A stretch of DNA of 28,996 nt from an uncultured Johnsonella sp. (lineage in GTDB: Bacteria; Bacillota; Clostridia; Lachnospirales; Lachnospiraceae): assembly GCA_905373785.1 (NCBI GenBank), contig CAJPUK010000007.1:1-28996 (forward strand), in the 5' to 3' direction. The notes under the pieces were generated by a model, which did no database searches, was not told the origin of the DNA, and saw only the letters and a list, made by a program, of their open reading frames with translations. Both the position numbers and the translations under genes were made by a program. Shown here piece by piece: positions 16,836 to 24,263 of the stretch (the first letter of the stretch is position 1; every line of letters begins with the position of its first letter).

Positions 16836-19800
16836 ATGCCACGCAGATCAGATATAAATAAAGTATTGGTTATAGGATCGGGACCTATAGTTATAGGTCA
16901 GGCGGCAGAGTTTGATTATGCCGGAACTCAAGCCTGTCGCTCTTTAAAAGAGGAGGGAGTGGAGGTTATACTTCTTAACTCCAATCCGGCAACAATTATG
17001 ACTGATAAGGATATAGCGGATAAGGTATATATAGAGCCTCTTACGGTAGAAGTACTTAAGGCGCTTATCATAAAAGAAAAGCCGGACTCAATCCTGCCTA
17101 CTCTTGGAGGACAGGCAGGGCTTAATCTTGCAATGGAGCTTGCGGAAAGTAAGTTTTTGGAAGAACAAGGGGTTAAGTTAATAGGAACAACGGAGCTTAC
17201 CATAAAAAAGGCTGAGGACAGAGAAACTTTCAAAGAAACCATGGAAAAGATAGGTGAGCCTATAGCTGCTTCAAAGGTAGTTGAAAATGTTGAAAGCGGT
17301 GTAGAATATGCAAAAAGGATAGGCTATCCCTTGGTGTTAAGACCTGCATATACACTGGGAGGCTCCGGCGGAGGTATAGTTAAGAATGAAGAAGAGCTTA
17401 TAGAAACTTTACAAAACGGACTGAGGCTCTCAAGAGTCGGACAGGTACTTGTAGAAAGATGCATCTCAGGTTGGAAGGAGATAGAGTACGAGGTTATAAG
17501 AGATTCTATAGGTAATGTTATAACCGTATGTAATATGGAAAACTTGGATCCGGTAGGAGTGCATACAGGAGATTCAATAGTTGTTGCTCCAAGTCAGACC
17601 CTGTCGGATAAAGAGTATCAAATGCTTAGGAGTTCCGCACTTAATATAATTTCGGAGCTTGAGATCACCGGTGGCTGCAATGTCCAGTATGCACTTAATC
17701 CTGACAGTTTTGAATACTGCGTTATAGAAGTAAATCCAAGAGTAAGCCGCTCTTCCGCCCTTGCAAGTAAGGCAACAGGCTACCCTATAGCCAAGGTGGC
17801 TGCAAAGATAGCTCTGGGTTATACCTTGGATGAGATTAAAAATACGGTTACAGGCAAGACCTACTCAGCCTTTGAGCCTATGCTTGATTACTGTGTGGTA
17901 AAGCTTCCAAGACTGCCCTTTGATAAGTTCATATCCGCAAAAAGAGTGCTTGGAACTCAGATGAAGGCTACAGGTGAGGTTATGAGTATCTGTACCAATT
18001 TTGAGGCTGCACTTATGAAAGCTATACGTTCACTGGAGCAGCATGTAAATTCACTGATAAGTGAAGATCATGCAAAGCTTGATGATGAAGAGCTTATTAA
18101 AGAATTATATAAGGTAAATGACAGACGTATATGGGCTATAGCGGAAGCCTTAAGAAGAGGCATGAGCTACGAACTGTTGTTTGACATAACCAGAATTGAT
18201 ATATGGTTTATAAGTAAAATAGATAATATAGTTAAGTTGGAGGCAAGGCTTAAAGAAGAAAGCTTAAGCGAAGAGCTTTTAAGAGAAGCTAAAAGGATGG
18301 AGTTTCCTGATGAGTTTATAGCAAGCCTTAGCTCAAAAAGCAAAGATGAAGTTAAAAAGTTAAGACATGACTACGGCATAAGAGCCGCTTACAAGATGGT
18401 TGATACCTGTGCGGCGGAGTTTTCCGCACAGACGGCATATTACTACTCTTGTTTTGACGGATATAACGAGGTTGAGACCGAAAGTGATAAGAAAAAGATC
18501 TTAGTACTCGGTTCAGGACCGATAAGAATAGGTCAGGGTATAGAGTTTGACTTTTGCAGTGTGCACTGCACATGGGCGCTAAAAAAAGAAGGTTTTGAAA
18601 CCATTATAGTAAATAATAATCCGGAAACCGTAAGTACCGACTTTGACATAGCCGACCGACTTTATTTTGAGCCTTTAACCGATGAGGATGTGGAGTCCAT
18701 AGTTGATTTAGAAAAACCTTACGCCGCTGTGGTACAATTCGGTGGACAGACAGCTATTAAACTTACCAAGGCTTTGATCAAGATGGGGGTAAATATACTG
18801 GGAACCTCTGCCAATGATGTGGATGCTGCCGAAGACAGAAAAAGATTCGATGCCATACTTGAAGAGTGTAAGATACCAAGACCTATGGGAAGTACAGTTT
18901 ATACTGCCAAGGAGGCAAAGGAAACTGCTGCAAAACTCGGCTATCCGGTGCTTGTAAGACCTTCTTATGTACTGGGAGGTCAAGGTATGCAAATAGCCAT
19001 ATCGGATAAGGACATAGACGAGTTTATGGCAGTTATTAATAAATATACTCAGGAAAGTCCTATACTCATAGACAAGTATGTGGTAGGTAAGGAACTGGAA
19101 GTTGATGCGGTATGTGACGGAAAAGATATACTTATCCCGGGTATAATGGAGCATATAGAAAGAGCCGGAGTTCACTCAGGCGATTCTATAAGCGTGTATC
19201 CGGCTATGAGCATTGACGAAGAAATCAAAGCAAAAATAGTGGACTACACCGAAAAGCTGGCAGCAGCGCTTCATGTAATAGGCATGATAAACATTCAGTT
19301 TATAGTAAGTGGAAGAGAAGTCTATGTTATAGAGGTAAATCCCCGTTCTTCAAGAACTGTGCCTTATATAAGCAAGGTTACAGGTATTCCTATAGTAGAG
19401 CTTGCTACAAAGGTAATATGCGGCAAGAAACTAAAGGATATGGGACTTAAAGTAGGTTTGCAAAAGGAGGCGGATTACATAGCCATAAAGATGCCGGTAT
19501 TCTCATTTGAGAAAATAAGAGGAGCGGATATAATGCTTGGTCCCGAGATGAAGTCTACAGGAGAGTGTCTCGGTATATCAAAAAGCTTCAATGAAGCCTT
19601 GTATAAGGCATTTGAAGGAGCGGGAGTAAAGCTTCCCAAGTACAAGAGAATGGTAATTACCGTAAAGGATGAGGATAAGGAAGAGGTTATAGAAATAGCA
19701 AAAAGCTTTGAAGAGCTCGGCTATACCATATTTTCTACAAGGGGTACTGCAAGAGTCTTGCAGGCTGCCGGTATAAAGGCACTGCAAATCAATAAAATTG

Positions 19801-20042
19801 AGCAGGAAAGCCCCAACCTCTTAGACCTTATATTGGAGCATGAGATAGATCTTGTAATAGATACTCCTCCACAAGGTGTGGAAAGAAGCAGAGACGGATT
19901 TATAATAAGAAGAAATGCGATAGAGACCGGAGTAAGCGTATTAACTTCACTTGATACCGCCAGAGTGTTGGCTGAGTCTCTTAAAAACAGAAGTGAAGAA
20001 TTATCCTTAATAGATATTGCAAAGATAGAGGGGATATTATAA
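16836..20042 (+). CDS. carB: Carbamoyl-phosphate synthase large subunit
   Basis: CarB makes carbamoyl phosphate from bicarbonate, ammonia and two ATP. The 1068-residue length is standard. The order is a first ATP-grasp half (starting VLVIGSGPIVIGQAAEFDYA, residues 1-400), an oligomerisation segment (about 400-550), and a second ATP-grasp half opening with the parallel motif VLGSGPIRIGQGIEFDF. An MGS-like allosteric domain (about 930-1068) ends the protein. AGGAGG-like sequence (GGAGGG) sits within the end of carA. No damage or unusual residues were noticed. Whether it serves pyrimidine or arginine synthesis cannot be told, since neither pathway has another gene in the window. Confidence 0.97.
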   Translation: MPRRSDINKVLVIGSGPIVIGQAAEFDYAGTQACRSLKEEGVEVILLNSNPATIMTDKDIADKVYIEPLTVEVLKALIIKEKPDSILPTLGGQAGLNLAMELAESKFLEEQGVKLIGTTELTIKKAEDRETFKETMEKIGEPIAASKVVENVESGVEYAKRIGYPLVLRPAYTLGGSGGGIVKNEEELIETLQNGLRLSRVGQVLVERCISGWKEIEYEVIRDSIGNVITVCNMENLDPVGVHTGDSIVVAPSQTLSDKEYQMLRSSALNIISELEITGGCNVQYALNPDSFEYCVIEVNPRVSRSSALASKATGYPIAKVAAKIALGYTLDEIKNTVTGKTYSAFEPMLDYCVVKLPRLPFDKFISAKRVLGTQMKATGEVMSICTNFEAALMKAIRSLEQHVNSLISEDHAKLDDEELIKELYKVNDRRIWAIAEALRRGMSYELLFDITRIDIWFISKIDNIVKLEARLKEESLSEELLREAKRMEFPDEFIASLSSKSKDEVKKLRHDYGIRAAYKMVDTCAAEFSAQTAYYYSCFDGYNEVETESDKKKILVLGSGPIRIGQGIEFDFCSVHCTWALKKEGFETIIVNNNPETVSTDFDIADRLYFEPLTDEDVESIVDLEKPYAAVVQFGGQTAIKLTKALIKMGVNILGTSANDVDAAEDRKRFDAILEECKIPRPMGSTVYTAKEAKETAAKLGYPVLVRPSYVLGGQGMQIAISDKDIDEFMAVINKYTQESPILIDKYVVGKELEVDAVCDGKDILIPGIMEHIERAGVHSGDSISVYPAMSIDEEIKAKIVDYTEKLAAALHVIGMINIQFIVSGREVYVIEVNPRSSRTVPYISKVTGIPIVELATKVICGKKLKDMGLKVGLQKEADYIAIKMPVFSFEKIRGADIMLGPEMKSTGECLGISKSFNEALYKAFEGAGVKLPKYKRMVITVKDEDKEEVIEIAKSFEELGYTIFSTRGTARVLQAAGIKALQINKIEQESPNLLDLILEHEIDLVIDTPPQGVERSRDGFIIRRNAIETGVSVLTSLDTARVLAESLKNRSEELSLIDIAKIEGIL

Positions 20043-20456
20043 AAATAATAATAATTATCGAATTCATAGTTTTTTCATACTTTTTGTATTTACAAACTCT
20101 ATAGGGTAGGGTAATATTTTGCTTGTGGCAAATTTAATTGTTACAGATTAATAATCAGCTATACGCATTAGCTTAATAAATATTCATTATAAAATTTATA
20201 AATCTAAACTATAAGTTATATGATATTTTGACCGGAATGAAGGTATAGCAAAACTGTAATCTTAAATATTGCCGCAGGCATTTTATTATGCTTAAAAGAG
20301 GTAAGAGTTCAGGCATATATTTATGGGAATAGTGAATTCATTTATCTTCATTTGCTTTATAAATAAAATTTTAAAGCACTTATACTATTTTTATGAATAT
20401 GAACTACTCGGCTGAACTGTTACTGAAAAAGTAACAATATAAAGGATGGGAATATT
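20043..20456. other. AT-rich intergenic region with TTACAG...GAACTGTTAC ends
   Basis: There is no gene and no clear terminator after carB. TTACAG at 20141-20146 and GAACTGTTAC at 20414-20423 form short inverted ends around about 280 bp. The right end overlaps a small hairpin (GTTAC 20419-20423, GTAAC 20431-20435) just before the ccdA ribosome-binding site. Part of it (about 20336-20423) resembles 22399-22481: both share a CTTC-rich start, the 11-mer TTTATAAATAA and a right end with GAACTGT. This suggests two diverged copies of an extragenic repeat. The tail AAAGGATGGG serves ccdA. Confidence 0.4.
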
Positions 20457-21185
20457 ATGTTGGGAGAACAGGTTTTAGCAAGTTCGGTCTTTCTGGCTGG
20501 TATACTTTCCTTCTTTTCACCCTGTACTTTTCCGATACTGCCTGTGTACATAGGTATACTGAGCGATGAAGATGAAGAGTATAAGAAGTTAAAGATAGGA
20601 AATATACAAATAGCCACCGGTGCAATACTTAAAACTATAGCATTTGTACTTGGTTTGGGAGTAAGTTTTGTATTGCTCGGTTTCGGAGCCGGATTTTTAG
20701 GCAAATTTTTGCTTAATAAATGGGTATTTGTAATTGCAGGTTTAGTACTTATAATTTTAGGTATACATCAAATGGATATTATACATATCAAAGCAATGGA
20801 TAATATGCCGGGATTCAAGTTTCAAAGTACCAAGACCAAGGCACTGGGAAGCTTTCTTATGGGCGTGTCTTTCAGTATAGGCTGGACACCCTGTATAGGT
20901 CCGATACTGGCTTCAATACTTGCCATATCGGCAACAAGAGGTACGGCTCTTTACGGTTCATATATGATGCTTTTATATACTTTAGGACTGATGATACCTT
21001 TCTTGGTAATAGTATTGGTCAAAGTTTTTGCTGTAGGTATGCTTGAAAAGCAAATGGACTTTGTGAAAAAGCACCTTGTACTTATAAAAAGAATAGGCGG
21101 AGCTTTAATAGTACTTATGGGAGTACTTATGATGCTTAATCAAATAAATTCAATTACGGCATTTATACAGGACTTATTCAGATAG
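20457..21185 (+). CDS. ccdA: CcdA/DsbD-family membrane thiol-disulfide transporter
   Basis: CcdA-type proteins carry reducing equivalents from cytoplasmic thioredoxin across the membrane to extracytoplasmic thioredoxin-like partners. The 242-residue protein has about six hydrophobic helices. The two redox cysteines are in the expected symmetric positions: Cys23 in FFSPCTFPILPVY (helix 1) and Cys146 in IGWTPCIGPIL (helix 4). A Lys/Asp-rich loop follows helix 1. The ATG has AAAGGATGGG upstream. The next gene on the same strand encodes a TlpA/ResA-like lipoprotein, a natural partner. Between them lies a 161-bp palindromic element. Confidence 0.9.
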   Translation: MLGEQVLASSVFLAGILSFFSPCTFPILPVYIGILSDEDEEYKKLKIGNIQIATGAILKTIAFVLGLGVSFVLLGFGAGFLGKFLLNKWVFVIAGLVLIILGIHQMDIIHIKAMDNMPGFKFQSTKTKALGSFLMGVSFSIGWTPCIGPILASILAISATRGTALYGSYMMLLYTLGLMIPFLVIVLVKVFAVGMLEKQMDFVKKHLVLIKRIGGALIVLMGVLMMLNQINSITAFIQDLFR

Positions 21186-21192
21186 TGAACCG

Positions 21193-21353
21193 GTGCATCG
21201 TTTCTTAAATAACTATACCAAACAACTTGTATTTTTTCCTGATTGCATACATCAAAAATCCTCAGCGTAGCCCCACTACGCCTGCGTTTTTTGATGTACA
21301 CACTCAGAAAAATATTCATCATTTTTGGTATACTTATTTTGTGAACGATGCAC
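21193..21353. repeat. MITE-like 161-bp nested palindrome between ccdA and tlpA
   Basis: The outer arms 21193-21223 and 21323-21353 are inverted copies (GTGCATCGTT at one end, AACGATGCAC at the other, with matching TATACCA/TGGTATA inside). The inner arms 21248-21270 and 21276-21298 begin TACATCAAAAA and end GATGTA-side, enclosing GCGTAG-CCCCA-CTACGC. Middle stretches also pair (TATTTTTTCCTGA with TCAGAAAAATA). The whole block could fold into one long imperfect hairpin. It has no coding capacity. The size, terminal inverted repeats and lack of an ORF suit a miniature inverted-repeat transposable element. In transcript form it may separate or stabilise the ccdA and tlpA messages. The MITE label is inference. 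Confidence 0.7.
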
Positions 21354-21398
21354 TAGATTTATAAAAATGTAAGATTTTGTAGAATAAAGGAGAAAAAT

Positions 21399-22010
21399 AT
21401 GTTTAATAAGTTATATAAGACAGTTATAGTGGCTATGTCTGTAGCCTTGCTTACAGCCTGTGCAGGGGGAAATGCTTCAAATGATACAAGTTCTGCGGCA
21501 CAAAGTGTAACAGAGGCAGAAAAGTCTGAGAGCAAAGCAGGTGCAGAGGTTTCTAAAAAAGAGGGGGCGGACTCAGGAGTATTAAACGAAGGAGAGCCGG
21601 CTCCGGAAATGGTACTGACAGATTGGGACGGTAACGAATATAAGCTTAGCGATCAAAAAGGCAAGAAGGTTTATGTGAAGTTTTGGGCATCCTGGTGCGG
21701 TGTATGTACAAGTACTATGCCTGAATTTGAAGAATTGGTTGCTAATCATGAAGGATTTGATATAATTACAGTAGTCAGCCCGGGAAACCATAATGAACAA
21801 AGCAAAGAAAAGTTCAAAGAATGGTTTACCAAACAAGGTTACAATATACCTGTATATTTTGACGACAGCGGTAAAGTAATGGAAGCTTACGGTGTCAGAG
21901 CCTTCCCTACTGCTGCATATATAGGTTCAGACGGTATACTTGTAGGAACCTTGCCGGGTGCGGTTGACAATACCAGAATACAGGAAGCATTTAACACAGT
22001 AGTTAAGTAA
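21399..22010 (+). CDS. TlpA/ResA-like thioredoxin-fold lipoprotein
   Basis: This is an extracytoplasmic thiol-disulfide oxidoreductase anchored by lipid. The lipobox is LTAC with Cys21. Residues 22-65 are a Ser/Ala/Glu/Lys linker, followed by an AhpC/TSA-Redoxin-type thioredoxin domain with GEPAPEMVLTDWDGNEYKLSD, the CxxC active site WCGVC (Trp99, Cys100, Cys103), and cis-Pro170 in RAFPTAAYI. AAAGGAG lies upstream of the ATG. It follows a CcdA-like gene and is most simply its reduction partner. Similar pairs in Firmicutes feed extracellular methionine sulfoxide reductase or cytochrome c maturation; neither is encoded in the window, so the final substrate is unknown. Confidence 0.9.
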   Translation: MFNKLYKTVIVAMSVALLTACAGGNASNDTSSAAQSVTEAEKSESKAGAEVSKKEGADSGVLNEGEPAPEMVLTDWDGNEYKLSDQKGKKVYVKFWASWCGVCTSTMPEFEELVANHEGFDIITVVSPGNHNEQSKEKFKEWFTKQGYNIPVYFDDSGKVMEAYGVRAFPTAAYIGSDGILVGTLPGAVDNTRIQEAFNTVVK

Positions 22011-22563
22011 TTGTTCCAAACCTATTCAGCGTATCGTTCTTAAGGTTTTCAATAAAAATAATTTTACCGATTCTTATAGCATTTATACTTAAGCCTAAGG
22101 TTTGGCATATTGATAATCGTTCTGATTTCAATTATGTTCTTAACCTTTCCGCTTATGATGGAGGCATAGAATATAGGGTAAATATCAATATGCCGGTACA
22201 CCGGATTAATGCTGTGCTTTGTAATATTGTTACAGTTCAGCTAGTGTAATGTATCATTGGTATTTAATTAATATCAGCAGTAGCATAGTAGCTCTTAATT
22301 ATCTTTGACTATATGTGTTACAATCTATTGACCAAGTAGTAATAAAGCCGGATATCAATGATACACTGCACTAGCCTATATATAATAGTCTACTGTAACA
22401 TTCATCTTCGTCTAATTTATAAATAAGATTAAACATTTTTAGATTGTTTTGACGAAGATGAATGGGCTACCCGAACTGTAAGGTAATATTAGAGTTTACA
22501 AAGGATTCGGTTGGATTTTTGCAAATGATACAGTAGTTTGGACTTATTGAAAGGAGTATTTTT
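22011..22563. other. 553-bp noncoding region packed with inverted repeats
   Basis: No credible ORF. CCAAACCT (22017) faces AGGTTTGG (22098). GGCATATTGATA at 22104-22115 is a perfect 12-bp inverse of 22183-22194. A third set runs 22229-22399: outer GTTACAG/CTGTAAC and inner 20-bp arms 22240-22259 and 22356-22375 (18 of 20 matched). A fourth is the perfect 14-bp pair 22399-22412 and 22451-22464. TTACAGTTC (22230-22238) and GAACTGTAA (22473-22481) bound the last two sets, giving a possible 252-bp element. AAAGGAG at the end serves the next gene. The first hairpin could end the tlpA transcript, but no T-run follows it. Confidence 0.55.
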
Positions 22564-23343
22564 ATGAAAAAACTGAAACTTATAACAGGTTTACTATCCT
22601 TAAGCCTTTGTTTTACTGCTGCTTTTAGCTCTTTGGCAAATGCCGCACAAAAATCTGTTAAGGCGGTAAAAGCCACAGAAACGGTAAAAGCCACAGAAGC
22701 GGTAAAAGCCACAGAGAATGAAGATCAGGATGTAGACCGTATAATAGTAATAGCGGCTCATAAGTCTGATAAGTCCAAGGTTACACTTAATGATTATACA
22801 AAGAATAAAGACGGTTCATGGCATAAGAACTGGAGTGTAAACGGTATCTGTGGAGCGAACGGAATAACCGATGATAAGAAAGAAGGGGATAAAAAAACTC
22901 CTTCCGGATTCTTCAAGGCAACTATGAATTTCGGTATCAAGGACGATCCGGGAAGTAAGATAGAATATCACAAAATAGCAAAGGGTGATTATTGGGTAGA
23001 TGATTCCGAGAGCAAGTATTATAATAAACTTGTCAATACAAAAGATGTACAAAAAGATTGGAAATCGGCAGAAAACATGATAGCTGAAGCGCCGTTTTAT
23101 AACTACGGTATAGCACTGGATTATAACAGTGCTGCAGTTCCTTATAAGGGCTCTGCTATTTTCATACATTGCACAAACTCTAATAATTCAGGTACAAAAT
23201 TAAACAGCAGTACCGGATCGGCAGGATGTATACGTATACCTGAAGAATATATGATAGAGCTTATAAAATCTACAGATAAGAATACAAGATTTTATATTAT
23301 GGCAGAGGCTGAAACATGGTATAATTCAAAATATATGAAATAA
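22564..23343 (+). CDS. Secreted L,D-transpeptidase-like (YkuD-fold) protein
   Basis: This is a predicted exported enzyme acting on peptidoglycan. Residues 1-27 are a Sec signal (MKKLKL start, hydrophobic core, probable cleavage in LANA-AQ). Residues 28-55 hold a short repeat of VKATE(A/T). The catalytic domain (about 58-250) carries IFIHCTN with His202 and STGSAGCIRIPEE with Cys222, a spacing that fits the YkuD motif HG...S(H)GC(I/V)R. Two positions differ from the usual form: HC for HG, and SAGC for SHGC. Other core features (KKTPSGFFKAT, GIALDYN) fit the family. AAAGGAG precedes the ATG. It may form 3-3 cross-links or anchor a protein; the divergence leaves that open. Confidence 0.82.
   Translation: MKKLKLITGLLSLSLCFTAAFSSLANAAQKSVKAVKATETVKATEAVKATENEDQDVDRIIVIAAHKSDKSKVTLNDYTKNKDGSWHKNWSVNGICGANGITDDKKEGDKKTPSGFFKATMNFGIKDDPGSKIEYHKIAKGDYWVDDSESKYYNKLVNTKDVQKDWKSAENMIAEAPFYNYGIALDYNSAAVPYKGSAIFIHCTNSNNSGTKLNSSTGSAGCIRIPEEYMIELIKSTDKNTRFYIMAEAETWYNSKYMK
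22663..22716 (+). repeat. Three tandem 18-bp repeats inside the transpeptidase gene
   Basis: Units 22663-22680, 22681-22698 and 22699-22716 are copies of (G/A)CGGTAAAAGCCACAGA(A/G), differing at only one or two bases. They encode VKATE(T/A/N) three times, in the spacer just after the signal peptide. Near identity suggests recent slippage, so the copy number probably varies among strains. Confidence 0.9.
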
Positions 23344-23386
23344 AGGTTTTATAAGTACTAAGAGTAAACGTATATGGAGGATAATT

Positions 23387-24166
23387 ATGATTGAGTTGGG
23401 GTATAGTAAGAGAGACATAGTGGTTCCGCTATGTGAAAGCAGTACGGAAGTATTGGTCAGATCCGCCATGGAAGGATGCATGGGAAGGGTTTGGGTGTAT
23501 CAACTTGAGAATCCGAGCTTTTGTATTATTAAGTTGGGAAATTATGTTTATCCTATAGGTTTAGTTCCTACCGGTGGTGAAAGGCTTTTACAGCTTAGGG
23601 CTTTAATTATAAATGAATGTAACAGAGCCTATATAACTCCGCAAAACGAGGCATGGGAATTGTGGCTTAAAGAGAATCTTGATTGTAATTATAGGATGGT
23701 AAGCAGATATGCACTTAAAAAGGATGAACAGCACTTTGATAAAAAGGTTCTGCAGTCCTATGTGGACAGCCTCAGTAAGGATATGAAGATAAAACATATT
23801 GATAAGTACGCATATAAGGTTGCCTTGGCTGAAGACTGGAGCAGTGATTTCGTCTCTAATTTTGAGAGTGAGTCTAAGTTTTTAGAGCATGGTATGGGTT
23901 ATGTTATTTATCACAACAGACAACTTGTAAGCGGATGTTCAGCCTATGGAGTTTCAGAGGGTATGATGGAGGTAACCGTAGCAACCAGAAAGGATTACAG
24001 GAGAAAAGGTCTTGCAGTAGCCTGTGCGGCAAAGTTCATCTTAGATTGTATGGACAAGCACATCTATCCGAACTGGGACGCTGCTAATTTCCATTCTGTA
24101 GAGCTTGCACAAAAGTTGGGTTATGTGTTTGATAAAGAATATGAGGTATTTCAGATAGATATATAA
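23387..24166 (+). CDS. GNAT-family N-acetyltransferase
   Basis: A 259-residue cytoplasmic protein. The C-terminal half carries the GNAT acetyl-CoA-binding pattern: a strand MMEVTVATRKDY (about 193-204), then RRKGLAVACAAKFI with the R-x-x-G-x-A loop at 205-210. The WDAANFHSVELAQKLGY motif follows, typical of GNAT ends. The N-terminal half is a second, divergent GNAT-like lobe, resembling the GNAT_acetyltran (PF12746) group. The substrate is unknown. The ATG has TGGAGG upstream and lies 43 bases after the transpeptidase gene with no terminator between, so co-transcription is likely. A shared hairpin separates it from the convergent protease gene. Confidence 0.85.
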   Translation: MIELGYSKRDIVVPLCESSTEVLVRSAMEGCMGRVWVYQLENPSFCIIKLGNYVYPIGLVPTGGERLLQLRALIINECNRAYITPQNEAWELWLKENLDCNYRMVSRYALKKDEQHFDKKVLQSYVDSLSKDMKIKHIDKYAYKVALAEDWSSDFVSNFESESKFLEHGMGYVIYHNRQLVSGCSAYGVSEGMMEVTVATRKDYRRKGLAVACAAKFILDCMDKHIYPNWDAANFHSVELAQKLGYVFDKEYEVFQIDI

Positions 24167-24191
24167 AAAGAACAAAAACTTTAATAAAAAG

Positions 24192-24239
24192 GGCTGTTGC
24201 TACACAGATGTAATAAAGTGCATCTATGGAGCAGCAGCC
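24192..24239 (-). terminator. Bidirectional hairpin terminator between convergent genes
   Basis: The arms 24192-24210 (GGCTGTTGCTACACAGATG) and 24221-24239 (CATCTATGGAGCAGCAGCC) pair over 19 positions with few mismatches and a 10-base loop. On the minus strand the hairpin is followed by CTTTTTATT, a good intrinsic terminator 24 bases after the protease stop. On the plus strand only TATTTTCT follows, so it would be weaker for the acetyltransferase transcript. The GGCTGTT.C core also appears in the dapF-carA hairpin, so it may be a common terminator form in this genome. Confidence 0.8.
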
Positions 24240-24263
24240 TATTTTCTAAGCTGTTTTGGTATT

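Noticed and set aside
22663..22716. 18-bp repeats as a CRISPR-like array
   Set aside because: The units are directly adjacent with no spacers and lie in frame inside a gene.
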